DNA of 64,000 bases from Apostichopus japonicus. Taxonomy: Eukaryota; Echinodermata; Holothuroidea; Aspidochirotida; Stichopodidae. A program made the position numbers and the translations under genes. The first letter of the stretch is position 1; every line of letters starts with the position of its first letter. Positions 27,477-39,608 of this stretch are shown in pieces. Below the pieces are notes generated by a model that was given only the letters and a program-made list of their open reading frames with translations, was not told the origin of the DNA and ran no database searches. The stretch spans positions 4,001,001-4,065,000 of the forward strand of contig NC_092574.1 in assembly GCF_037975245.1 (NCBI RefSeq), in the 5' to 3' direction.

Positions 27477-28350
27477 ATACCGCAAATTCGATTTATCGGC
27501 ACCGCACATTCGATTGATCGATAAGGCACATTCGATTGATCGGTACCGCACATTCGATTGATCGGTACCGAACATTCGATTTATCGGTAACGCACATTCA
27601 ATTTATCGGTATCGCACATTCCATTGATCGATACCGCACATTCGATTTATCGGTACCGCACATTCGATTGATCCTCACCGCAAATTCGATTTATCGGCAC
27701 CGCACATTCGATTTATCGGTATCGCACATTCTAATTAACGGTACCGCACATTCGATTATCGGTACCGCTCATTCTATTTATCGGTACCGCACATTCAATT
27801 TTTCGGTACCGCACAATCGATTTATCGGCAACGCACATTCGATTGATCGGTTCCGCACTTTCGATTGATCGTTACCGCACATTCGATTAATTGTCACCGC
27901 ACATTCGATTTATCGGTACCGCACATTCTATTAATCGGCAACGCACATTCGATTGATCGGTACCGCACATTCGATTTATCGGTACCGCACATTCGATTGA
28001 TCGTCACCACACATTCGATTAATAGGCACCGTACATTCGATTGATCGTTACCGCACATTCCATTTATCGGTACCGCACATTCGATTTATCGGCAACGCAC
28101 ATTCCATTTATCGGTACCGCACATTCGATTGATCGGTACCGCACATTCTATTTATCGGCAACGCATATTCGATTTATCGGTACCGCACATTCGATTTATC
28201 GGTTCCGCACTTTCGATTGATCGATAAGGCACATTCGATTGATCGATAAGGCACATTCGATTTATCGGTACCGCACATTCGATTGATCGTCACCGCACAT
28301 TCGATTGATCGTCACCGCACATTCGATTGATCGGTACCGCACATTCGATT
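27477..28350. repeat. 2.1 kb-spaced repeat, copy 2
   Basis: Matches 25,365-26,280. A 21 bp monomer near 27,755 (CGATTATCGG for CGATTTATCGG) changes the offset from 2,112 to 2,111 bp. The right end runs into the 110 bp repeat. Confidence 0.78.
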
Positions 28351-28353
28351 TAT

Positions 28354-28573
28354 CGGCACTGCACATTCGATTAATCGGTACCGCACATTCGATTGATCGG
28401 TTCCGCACATTCGATTGATCGATAAGGCACATTCGATTTATCGGTACCGCACATTCGATTGATCGGCACTGCACATTCGATTAATCGGTACCGCACATTC
28501 GATTGATCGGTTCCGCACATTCGATTGATCGATAAGGCACATTCGATTTATCGGTACCGCACATTCGATTGAT
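28354..28573. repeat. 110 bp (five-monomer) tandem pair
   Basis: CGGCACTGCAC starts at 28,354 and 28,464, exactly 110 bp apart, followed each time by the same four monomers including GGTTCCGCAC and CGATAAGGCAC. Confidence 0.85.
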
Positions 28574-29278
28574 CGTCACCGCACATTCGATTTATCGGCA
28601 CCGCATATTCGATTGATCGTTACCGCACATTCGATTTATCGGTACCGCACATTCGATTTATCGGCAACGCACATTCGATTGATCGGCACCGCTTATTCGA
28701 TTGATCGGTATCGCACATTCGATTGATCGGTAAGGCACATTCGATTTATCGGTACCGCACATTCGATTTATCGGTTCCGCACTTTCGATTGATCGTTAAG
28801 GCACATTCGATTGATCGATAAGGCACATTCGATTGATCGGTACCGCACATTCGATTGATCGTCACCGAACATTCGATTGATCGTCACCGCACATTCGATT
28901 GATCGGTACCGCACATTCGATTTATCGGCAACGCACATTCGATTAATCGGTACCGCACATTCGATTGATCGGTTCCGCACTTTTGATTTATCGGTACCGC
29001 ACATTCGATTGATCGATAAGGCACATTCGATTTATCGGTACCGCACATTCGATTGATCGGTACCGCATATTCGATTTATCGGTACCGCACATTCGATTGA
29101 TCGTCACCGCACATTCGATTTATCGGCACCGCATATTCGATTGATCGTTACCGCACATTCGATTTATCGGTACCGCACATTCGATTTATCGGCAACGCGC
29201 ATTCGATTGATCGGCACCGCTTATTCGATTGATCGGTATCGCACATTCGATTGATCGGTAAGGCACATTCGAGTTATC
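28535..29278. repeat. 528 bp-spaced repeat pair
   Basis: A string of about 216 bp (GATCGTCACC, GGCACCGCATATTCG, CGTTACC, GGCACCGCTTATTCG, CGGTAAGGCAC) occurs at about 28,535-28,750 and 29,063-29,278, 528 bp (24 monomers) apart. It recurs in both halves of the 3,366 bp duplication, near 42.40-42.56 and 45.77-45.93 kb. Confidence 0.8.
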
Positions 29279-29970
29279 GGCAACGCACATTCGTTTGATC
29301 GGTTTCGCACATTCGATTGATCTGTACAGCACATTCGTTTAATCGGTACCCTACATTTGATTTATCGGTACCGCACATTCCATTGATCGGTACCGCAGAT
29401 TCGATAAATCGGTACAGGGCATTCGATTTAACTGTACCGCACATTCGATTGATCGGTATCGCACATTCGATTGATCGGTTCCGCACATTCGATTTATCTG
29501 TACCGCACATTCGATTGATCGATACCGCACATTTGATTAATCGGTGCCGCACATTCGATTGATCGGCACTGCCCATTCGATTGATCGTTACCGCACATTC
29601 TATTTATCGGTTCCGCACATTCCATTGATCGGTACCGCACATTCGATTTATCGTTACGGCATGTTCGATTGATCGATAACGCACATTCGATTGATCGGCA
29701 TTGCACATTCGATTGATCGGTACCGCACATTTGATTTATTGGTTCCGCACATTCGATTGATCGGTACCGCACATTCGATTTATCGGTACGGCATGTTCGA
29801 TTAATCGATACCGCACATTCGATTGATCGGCACCGCACATTCGATTTTTCGGTACCGCACATTCGATGATCGATAAGGCACATTCGATTGATTGGTACCG
29901 CACATTCGATTTATCGGTAACGCACATTCGATTGATCGGTTCCGCACATTAGATTTATATATACTGCACA
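29279..29970. repeat. Isolated precursor of the domain III/IV order
   Basis: Starts with CATTCGAGTTATCGG and includes CTGTACAGCAC, GGTACAGGGCATTCG, GGTACGGCATGTTCG, CGATAAGGCAC and the AT-rich TATATATACTGCAC monomer at 29,956. The same order appears near 42.58-42.90 and 45.95-46.71 kb and is the anchor of every N and M unit from 46.7 kb on. A 21 bp unit at about 29,865 (CATTCGATGATCG) is private to this copy. Confidence 0.8.
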
Positions 29971-30276
29971 TTCGTTTGATCGGTACCGCACATTCGATTT
30001 ATCGGCAACGCACATTCGATTGATTGGTACCGCACATTCTATTGATCGGTACCGCACATTCGATATATCGTCACCCCACATTCGATTGATCGTCACCGCA
30101 CATTCGATTGATCTTCACCGCACATTCGATTGATCGTCACCGCACATTCGATTGATCGGTACCGCACATTCGATTTATCGGCAACGCACATTCGATTAAT
30201 CGGTACCGCACATTCGATTGATCAGTACCGCACATTCGATTGATCAGTACCGCACATTCGATTTATCGGTACCGCA

Positions 30277-30628
30277 CCTTCTATTGATCGGTACCGCACA
30301 TTCGATTGATCGTCACCGCACATTCGATTGATCGTCACCGCACATTCGATTTATCGGTACCGCACATTCGATTGATCGATACCGCACATTCGATTTATCG
30401 GTACCGCACATTCGATTTATCGGTACCGCACATTCGATTTATCGGTACCGCACCTTCTATTGATCGGTACCGCACATTCGATTGATCGTCACCGCACATT
30501 CGATTGATCGTCACCGCACATTCGATTTATCGGTACCGCACATTCGATTGATCGATACCGCACATTCGATTTATCGGTACCGCACATTCGATTTATCGGT
30601 ACCGCACATTCGATTTATTGGTACCGCA
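30277..30628. repeat. 176 bp (eight-monomer) tandem pair
   Basis: CCTTCTATTGATCGG starts at 30,277 and 30,453. The eight monomers that follow (two GATCGTCACC units, then CGATACC and GGTACC units) are the same in both copies. Confidence 0.87.
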
Positions 30629-31244
30629 CATTCGATTGATCGGTATCGAACATTCTAATTAACGGTACCGCTCATTCGATTTATCGGTACCGCACGTTCT
30701 ATTGATCGGTACCGCACATTCGATTGATCGGCACTGAACATTCGATTGATCGGTACCGCTCATTCGATTGATTGGTTCCGCACATTCGATTGATCGGTAC
30801 CGCACATTCGATTGATCGGTACCGCACATTCGATTTATCGTCAACGCACATTCGACATATCGGTACCGCATATTCGATTAATCGGTACCGCACATTCGAT
30901 TAATCGGTACCGCACATTCGATTGATCCGTACCGCACATTCGATTGATCGGTACCGCACAGTCGATGTATCGGTACCGCACCTTCTATTGATCGGTACCG
31001 CACATACGATTGATCGGCACTGCACATTCGATTGATCCGTAACGCACATTCGATTGATTGATTCCGTAAATTCGATTGATCGGTACCGCACATTCGATTG
31101 ATCGGTACCGCACATTCGATTGATCGTCACCGCACATTCGATTGATCGGTACCGCACATTCGATTTATCGGCAACGCACATTCGATTAATCGGTACCGCA
31201 CATTCGATTGATCCGTACCGCACATTCGATTGATCAGTACCGCA
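30431..31244. repeat. 814 bp tandem duplication (left pair), copy 1
   Basis: Unit of 37 monomers. The CCTTCTATTG marker is at 30,453 and recurs at 31,267. It contains the first W block and the CACAGTCGATGTATCGG string near 30,958. Confidence 0.82.
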
Positions 31245-31885
31245 CATTCGATTTATCGGTACCGCACCTTCTATTGATCGGTACCGCACATTCGATTGAT
31301 CGTCGACGCACATTCGATTGATCGTCACCGCACATTCGATTGATCGGTACCGCACATTCGATTGATCGATACCGCACATTCGATTCATCGGCACCGCACA
31401 TTCGATTTATCGGTACCGCACATTCGATTTATTGGTACCGCACATTCGATTGATCGGTATCGAACATTCTAATTAACGGTACCGCTCATTCGATTTATCG
31501 GTACCGCACGTTCTATTGATCGGTACCGCACATTCGATTGATCGGCACTGAACATTCGATTGATCGGTACCGCTCATTCGATTGATTGGTTCCGCACATT
31601 CGATTGATCGGTACCGCACATTCGATTGATCGGTACCGCACATTCGATTTATCGTCAACGCACATTCGACATATCGGTACCGCATATTCGATTAATCGGT
31701 ACCGCACATTCGATTAATCGGTACCGCACATTCGATTGATCCGTACCGCACATTCGATTGATCGGTACCGCACAGTCGATGTATCGGTACCGCACCTTCT
31801 ATTGATCGGTACCGCACATACGATTGATCGGCACTGCACATTCGATTGATCCGTAACGCACATTCGATTGATTGATTCCGTACAT
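31245..31885. repeat. 814 bp tandem duplication (left pair), partial copy 2
   Basis: Follows copy 1 at 814 bp until about 31,885, where CGATTGATTGATTCCG is followed by CGATCGATCGG instead of the copy 1 order. It carries GATCGTCGACGCAC near 31,302, a private change. Confidence 0.82.
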
Positions 31886-32805
31886 TCGATCGATCGGTTC
31901 CGCACATTCGATTGATCGGTACCGCACATTCGATTTAACGGCAACACACATTATATTTATCGGTACCGCTCATTCGATTTATCGGTACCGCACATTCCAT
32001 TTATCGGTATCGCACATTCGATTGATCGATACCGCACATTCGATTGATCGTCACCGCACATTCGATTGATCGGTACCGCACATTCGATTGATCGATACCG
32101 CACATTCCATTTATCGGTACCGCACATTCGATTTATCGGTACCGCACATTCGATTGATCGGTACCGCACTTTTAATTTATCGGCAACACACATTCAATTT
32201 ATCGGCAACACACATTCGATTGACCGTTACCCTAAATTTGATTTATCGGTACCGCACATTCGATTTATCGGTATCGCACATTCTTATTAACGGTACCGCA
32301 CATTCGATTTATCGGTACCGCACGTTCTATTGATCGGTACCGCACATTCGATTGATCAGCACTGCCCATTCGATTGATCGGCACCGCATATTCGATTGAT
32401 CGATACCGCATATACTATTTATCGGTACCGCACATTCGATTTATCGGTACCGCACATTCGATTTATCGGTACCGCACATTCGACTAATCGGTACCGCACA
32501 TTCGATTGATCGGTACCGCACATTCTATTGATCGGTACCGCACATTCGATATATCGTCACCCCACATTCGATTGATCGTCACCGCACATTCGATTGATCG
32601 TCACCGCACATTCGATTGATCGTCACCGCACATTCGATTGATCGGTACCGCACATTCGATTTATCGGCAACGCACATTCGATTAATCGGTACCGCACATT
32701 CGATTGATCCGTACCGCACATTCGATTGATCAGTACCGCACAGTCGATTTATCGGTACCGCACCTTCTATTGATCGGTACCGCACATTCGATTGATCGTC
32801 ACCGC
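31886..32805. repeat. R block and linker
   Basis: Satellite with the first R block (CGGCAACACACATTATATTT near 31,931, TTTTAATTT near 32,168, CGTTACCCTAAATTTG near 32,226). The same order recurs at a 4,552 bp offset in 36.5-36.9 kb. A CGCATATACTATTT monomer near 32,408 is followed by a run of GATCGTCACC monomers. Confidence 0.78.
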
Positions 32806-33772
32806 ACATTCGATTGATCGTCACCGCACATTCGATTAATCGGTACCGAACATTCGATTTATCGGTACCGCACATTCGATTGATCGATACCGCACATTCG
32901 ATTTATCGGCACCGCACATTCGATTTATCGGTACCGCACATTCGATTGATCGGTACCGCACATTCGATTGATCGGTATCGAACATTCTAATTAACGGTAC
33001 CGCTCATTCGATTTATCGGTACCGCACGTTCTATTGATCGGTACCGCACATTCGATTGATCGGCACTGAACATTCGATTGATCGGTACCGCACATTCGAT
33101 TGATTGGTTCCGCACATTCGATTGATCGGTACCGCACATTCGATTGATCGGTACCGCACATTCGATTTATCGTCAACGCACATTCGACATATCGGTACCG
33201 CATATTCGATTAATAGGTACCGCACATTCGATTGATCGGTACCGCACATTCGATTTATCGGCAACACACATTATATTTATCGGTACCGCTCATTCGATTT
33301 ATCGGTACCGCACATTCGATTTATCGGTATCGCACATTCGATTTATCGATACCGCACATTCGATTGATCGTCACCGCACATTCGATTGATCGGTACCGCA
33401 CATTCGATTGATCGACACCGCACATTCGATTTATCGGTACCGCACATTCGATTTATCGGTACCGCACATTCGATTGATCGGTACCGCACTTTTAATTTAT
33501 CGGCAACACACATTCAATTTATCGGCAACACACATTCGATTGATCGGGACCCTACATTTGATTTATCGGTACCGCACATTCGATTTATCGGTACGCACAT
33601 TCGATTTATCGGTACCGCACATTCGATTTATCGGTACCGCACATTCGATTGATCGGTACCGCACATTCGATTGATCGGTACCGCACATTCGATTTATCGG
33701 TACCGCACATTCGATTGATCGGTACCGCACATTCTATTGATCGGTACCGCACATTCGATATATCGTCACCCC
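32806..33772. repeat. 967 bp tandem duplication, copy 1
   Basis: Forty-four monomers, one of them 21 bp (GGTACGCAC near 33,592), giving 967 bp. The preceding base pair differs (32,804 against 33,771), which fixes the left edge. It contains one W and one R block. Confidence 0.92.
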
Positions 33773-34739
33773 ACATTCGATTGATCGTCACCGCACATTC
33801 GATTAATCGGTACCGAACATTCGATTTATCGGTACCGCACATTCGATTGATCGATACCGCACATTCGATTTATCGGCACCGCACATTCGATTTATCGGTA
33901 CCGCACATTCGATTGATCGGTACCGCACATTCGATTGATCGGTATCGAACATTCTAATTAACGGTACCGCTCATTCGATTTATCGGTACCGCACGTTCTA
34001 TTGATCGGTACCGCACATTCGATTGATCGGCACTGAACATTCGATTGATCGGTACCGCACATTCGATTGATTGGTTCCGCACATTCGATTGATCGGTACC
34101 GCACATTCGATTGATCGGTACCGCACATTCGATTTATCGTCAACGCACATTCGACATATCGGTACCGCATATTCGATTAATAGGTACCGCACATTCGATT
34201 GATCGGTACCGCACATTCGATTTATCGGCAACACACATTATATTTATCGGTACCGCTCATTCGATTTATCGGTACCGCACATTCGATTTATCGGTATCGC
34301 ACATTCGATTTATCGATACCGCACATTCGATTGATCGTCACCGCACATTCGATTGATCGGTACCGCACATTCGATTGATCGACACCGCACATTCGATTTA
34401 TCGGTACCGCACATTCGATTTATCGGTACCGCACATTCGATTGATCGGTACCGCACTTTTAATTTATCGGCAACACACATTCAATTTATCGGCAACACAC
34501 ATTCGATTGATCGGGACCCTACATTTGATTTATCGGTACCGCACATTCGATTTATCGGTACGCACATTCGATTTATCGGTACCGCACATTCGATTTATCG
34601 GTACCGCACATTCGATTGATCGGTACCGCACATTCGATTGATCGGTACCGCACATTCGATTTATCGGTACCGCACATTCGATTGATCGGTACCGCACATT
34701 CTATTGATCGGTACCGCACATTCGATATATCGTCACCCC
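33773..34739. repeat. 967 bp tandem duplication, copy 2
   Basis: Repeats 32,806-33,772 including the GGTACGCAC 1-bp deletion at about 34,559. I saw no mismatch in the stretches compared. Identity continues a few bases beyond the unit before GATCTTCACC marks divergence. Confidence 0.92.
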
Positions 34740-34755
34740 ACATTCGATTGATCGT

Positions 34756-35569
34756 CACCGCACATTCGATTGATCTTCACCGCACATTCGATTGATCGTC
34801 ACCGCACATTCGATTGATCGGTACCGCACATTCGATTTATCGGCAACGCACATTCGATTAATCGGTACCGCACATTCGATTGATCCGTACCGCACATTCG
34901 ATTGATCAGTACCGCACATTCGATTTATCGGTACCGCACCTTCTATTGATCGGTACCGCACATTCGATTGATCGTCACCGCACATTCGATTGATCGTCAC
35001 CGCACATTCGATTTATCGGTACCGCACATTCGATTGATCGATACCGCACATTCGATTTATCGGCACCGCACATTCGATTTATCGGTACCGCACATTCGAT
35101 TTATTGGTACCGCACATTCGATTGATCGGTATCGAACATTCTAATTAACGGTACCGCTCATTCGATTTATCGGTACCGCACGTTCTATTGATCGGTACCG
35201 CACATTCGATTGATCGGCACTGAACATTCGATTGATCGGTACCGCTCATTCGATTGATTGGTTCCGCACATTCGATTGATCGGTACCGCACATTCGATTG
35301 ATCGGTACCGCACATTCGATTTATCGTCAACGCACATTCGACATATCGGTACCGCATATTCGATTAATCGGTACCGCACATTCGATTAATCGGTACCGCA
35401 CATTCGATTGATCCGTACCGCACATTCGATTGATCGGTACCGCACAGTCGATGTATCGGTACCGCACCTTCTATTGATCGGTACCGCACATACGATTGAT
35501 CGGCACTGCACATTCGATTGATCCGTAACGCACATTCGATTGATTGATTCCGTAAATTCGATTGATCGG
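34756..35569. repeat. 814 bp tandem duplication (right pair), copy 1
   Basis: Begins near the GATCTTCACC marker (TGATCTTCAC at 34,771) and includes a W block at 35,325 and the CAGTCGATGTATCGG string. The length equals the left 814 bp pair and the order is nearly the same, so both pairs derive from one ancestral unit. Confidence 0.86.
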
Positions 35570-36383
35570 TACCGCACATTCGATTGATCTTCACCGCACA
35601 TTCGATTGATCGTCACCGCACATTCGATTGATCGGTACCGCACATTCGATTTATCGGCAACGCACATTCGATTAATCGGTACCGCACATTCGATTGATCC
35701 GTACCGCACATTCGATTGATCAGTACCGCACATTCGATTTATCGGTACCGCACCTTCTATTGATCGGTACCGCACATTCGATTGATCGTCACCGCACATT
35801 CGATTGAACGTCACCGCACATTTGATTTATCGGTACCGCACATTCGATTGATCGATACCGCACATTCGATTCATCGGCACCGCACATTCGATTTATCGGT
35901 ACCGCACATTCGATTTATTGGTACCGCACATTCGATTGATCGGTATCGAACATTCTAATTAACGGTACCGCTCATTCGATTTATCGGTACCGCACGTTCT
36001 ATTGATCGGTACCGCACATTCGATTGATCGGCACTGAACATTCGATTGATCGGTACCGCTCATTCGATTGATTGGTTCCGCACATTCGATTGATCGGTAC
36101 CGCACATTCGATTGATCGGTACCGCACATTCGATTTATCGTCAACGCACATTCGACATATCGGTACCGCATATTCGATTAATCGGTACCGCACATTCGAT
36201 TAATCGGTACCGCACATTCGATTGATCCGTACCGCACATTCGATTGATCGGTACCGCACAGTCGATGTATCGGTACCGCACCTTCTATTGATCGGTACCG
36301 CACATACGATTGATCGGCACTGCACATTCGATTGATCCGTAACGCACATTCGATTGATTGATTCCGTAAATTCGATTGATCGG
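35570..36383. repeat. 814 bp tandem duplication (right pair), copy 2
   Basis: Marker TGATCTTCAC at 35,585, exactly 814 bp after copy 1. Differences seen: GATTGAACGTCACC and ACATTTGATTT near 35,805-35,825, and CGATTCATCGG near 35,868. Confidence 0.86.
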
Positions 36384-36695
36384 TACCGCACATTCGATTT
36401 ATCGGGAACGCACATTCGATTTATTGGTACCGCACATTCGATCGATCGGTTCCGCACATTCGATTGATCGGTACCGCACATTCGATTTAACGGCAACACA
36501 CATTCCATTTATCGGTACCGCTCATTGGATTTATCGGTACCGCACATTCCATTTATCGGTATCGCACATTCGATTGATCGATACCGCACATTCGATTGAT
36601 CGTCACCGCACATTCGATTGATCGGTACCGCACATTCGATTGATCGATACCGCACATTCCATTTATCGGTACCGCACATTCGATTTATCGGTAGA
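36384..36695. repeat. R block linker
   Basis: Satellite with CGATTTATCGGGAACG near 36,397 and the left part of an R block. GGTAGAGCAC at 36,691-36,700 is a private two-base change that marks the edge of the next duplication. Confidence 0.75.
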
Positions 36696-37773
36696 GCACA
36701 TTCGATTGATCGGTACCGCACTTTTAATTTATCGGCAACACACATTCAATTTATCGGCAACACACATTCGATTGACCGTTACCCTAAATTTGATTTATCG
36801 GTACCGCACATTCGATTTATCGGTATCGCACATTCTAATTAACGGTACCGCACATTCGATTTATCGGTACCGCACGTTCTATTGATCGGTACCGCACATT
36901 CGATTGATCAGCACTGCCCATTCGATTGATCGGTACCGCACATTCGAGTTATAGGTTCTGCACATTCGATTGATCGGCACCGCATATTCGATTGATCGAT
37001 ACCGCATATACTATTTATCGGTACCGCACATTCGATTTATCGGTACCGCACATTCGATTTATCGGTACCGCACATTCGACTAATCGGTACCGCACATTCG
37101 ATTGATCGGTACCGCACATTCTATTGATCGGTACCGCACATTCGATATATCGTCACCCCACATTCGATTGATCGTCACCGCACATTCGATTGATCGTCAC
37201 CGCACATTCGATTGATCGTCACCGCACATTCGATTGATCGGTACCGCATATTCGATTTATCGGCAACGCACATTCGATTAATCGGTACCGCACATTCGAT
37301 TGATCCGTACCGCACATTCGATTGATCAGTACCGCACAGTCGATTTATCGGTACCGCACCTTCTATTGATCGGTACCGCACATTCGATTGATCGTCACCG
37401 CACATTCGATTGATCGTCACCGCACATTCGATTTATCGGTACCGCACATTCGATTGATCGATACCGCACATTCGATTTATCGGCACCGCACATTCGATTT
37501 ATCGGTACCGCACATTCGATTTATTGGTACCGCACATTCGATTGATCGGTATCGAACATTCTAATTAACGGTAACGCTCATTCGATTTATCGGTACCGCA
37601 CGTTCTATTGATCGGTACCGCACATTCGATTGATCGGCACTGAACATTCGATTGATCGGTACCGCTCATTCGATTGATTGGTTCCGCACATTCGATTGAT
37701 CGGTACCGCACATTCGATTGATCGGTACCGCACATTCGATTTATCGTCAACGCACATTCGACATATCGGTACC
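36696..37773. repeat. 1,078 bp tandem duplication, copy 1
   Basis: Forty-nine monomers. The left edge follows the private GGTAGAGCAC. It has the right part of an R block, CATTCGAGTTATAGG near 36,944, CGCATATACTATTT near 37,002, five GATCGTCACC monomers and a W block (marker at 37,745). Confidence 0.88.
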
Positions 37774-38851
37774 GCACATTCGATTGATCGGTACCGCACT
37801 TTTAATTTATCGGCAACACACATTCAATTTATCGGCAACACACATTCGATTGACCGTTACCCTAAATTTGATTTATCGGTACCGCACATTCGATTTATCG
37901 GTATCGCACATTCTAATTAACGGTACCGCACATTCGATTTATCGGTACCGCACGTTCTATTGATCGGTACCGCACATTCGATTGATCAGCACTGCCCATT
38001 CGATTGATCGGTACCGCACATTCGAGTTATAGGTTCTGCACATTCGATTGATCGGCACCGCATATTCGATTGATCGATACCGCATATACTATTTATCGGT
38101 ACCGCACATTCGATTTATCGGTACCGCACATTCGATTTATCGGTACCGCACATTCGACTAATCGGTACCGCACATTCGATTGATCGGTACCGCACATTCT
38201 ATTGATCGATACCGCACATTCGATATATCGTCACCCCACATTCGATTGATCGTCACCGCACATTCGATTGATCGTCACCGCACATTCGATTGATCGTCAC
38301 CGCACATTCGATTGATCGGTACCGCACATTCGATTTATCGGCAACGCACATTCGATTAATCGGTACCGCACATTCGATTGATCCGTACCGCACATTCGAT
38401 TGATCAGTACCGCACAGTCGATTTATCGGTACCGCACCTTCTATTGATCGGTACCGCACATTCGATTGATCGTCACCGCACATTCGATTGATCGTCACCG
38501 CACATTCGATTTATCGGTACCGCACATTCGATTTATCGATACCGCACATTCGATTTATCGGCACCGCACATTCGATTTATCGGTACCGCACATTCGATTT
38601 ATTGGTACCGCACATTCGATTGATCGGTATCGAACATTCTAATTAACGGTACCGCTCATTCGATTTATCGGTACCGCACGTTCTATTGATCGGTACCGCA
38701 CATTCGATTGATCGGCACTGAACATTCGATTGATCGGTACCGCTCATTCGATTGATTGGTTCCGCACATTCGATTGATCGGTACCGCACATTCGATTGAT
38801 CGGTACCGCACATTCGATTTATCGTCAACGTACATTCGACATATCGGTACC
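37774..38851. repeat. 1,078 bp tandem duplication, copy 2
   Basis: Follows at 1,078 bp with few differences, such as CGATACCGCAC near 38,207 where copy 1 has GGTACC, and CGTCAACGTAC near 38,823. The match ends where CGCATATTCG replaces CGCACATTCG at about 38,855. Confidence 0.88.
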
Positions 38852-39608
38852 GCATATTCGATTAATCGGTACCGCACATTCGATTAATCGGTACCGCACA
38901 TTCAATTGATCCGTACCGCACATTCGATTGATCGGTACCGCACAGTCGATGTATCGGTACCACACCTTCTATTGATCGGTACCGCACATACGATTGATCG
39001 GCACTGCACATTCGATTGATCCGTAACGCACATTCGATTGATTGGTTCCGTAAATTCGATTGATCGGTACCGCACATTCGATTTATCGGGAACGCACATT
39101 CGATTTATTGGTACCGCACATTCGATTGAACGGCAACACACATTATATTTATCGGTACCGCTCATTCGATTTATCGGTACCGCACATTCGATTTATCGGT
39201 ATCGCACATTCGATTGATCGATACCGCACATTCGATTGATCGTCACCGCACATTCGATTGATCGGTACCGCACATTCGATTGATCGATACCGCACATTCC
39301 ATTTATCGGTACCGCACATTCGATTTATCGGTACCGCACATTCGATTGATCGGTACCGCACGTTTAATTTATCGGCAACACACATTCAATTTATCGGCAA
39401 CACACATTCGATTGACCGTTACCCTAAATTTGATTTATCGGTACCGCACATTCGATTTATCGGTATCGCACATTCTAATTAACGGTACCGCACATTCGAT
39501 TTATCGGTACCGCACGTTCTATTGATCGGTACCGCACATTCGATTGATCAGCACTGCACATTCGATTGATCGGTACCGCACATTCGAGTTATAGGTTCTG
39601 CACATTCG
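38852..39608. repeat. Domain IIb right flank
   Basis: Satellite continuing the 814 bp-type order (CACAGTCGATGTATCGG near 38,941), then an R block with CGTTTAATTT near 39,361 instead of TTTTAATTT, then the CATTCGAGTTATAGG string. No other element is seen. Confidence 0.75.

Larger units (their letters stand above)
25365..30276. repeat. Satellite domain IIa (transitional)
   Basis: GATCGTCACCGCAC monomers become common here from about 25.8 kb, while domain I strings (TCTGTTTATC, GATCCTCACCGCAAATT) are still present up to about 27.7 kb. Single diverged copies of blocks amplified further right also lie here, at about 26.53 kb and 29.28 kb. The mixture marks this as the junction between the two main subfamilies. 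Confidence 0.7.
30277..39608. repeat. Satellite domain IIb (W-block family)
   Basis: This domain is built on two recurring strings. The W block runs from a CGGTATCGAACATTC monomer to CGTCAACGCAC then ATTCGACATATCGG; the latter marker starts at 30,839, 31,653, 33,171, 34,138, 35,325, 36,139, 37,745 and 38,823. The R block is marked by TTTTAATTTATCGGCAAC near 32.17, 33.49, 34.46, 36.72 and 37.80 kb, with a CGTTTAATTT form near 39.36 kb, and it continues into domain III. Intervals between W copies are 814, 1,518, 967, 1,187, 814, 1,606 and 1,078 bp, all within 1 bp of whole monomer numbers. Confidence 0.88.
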
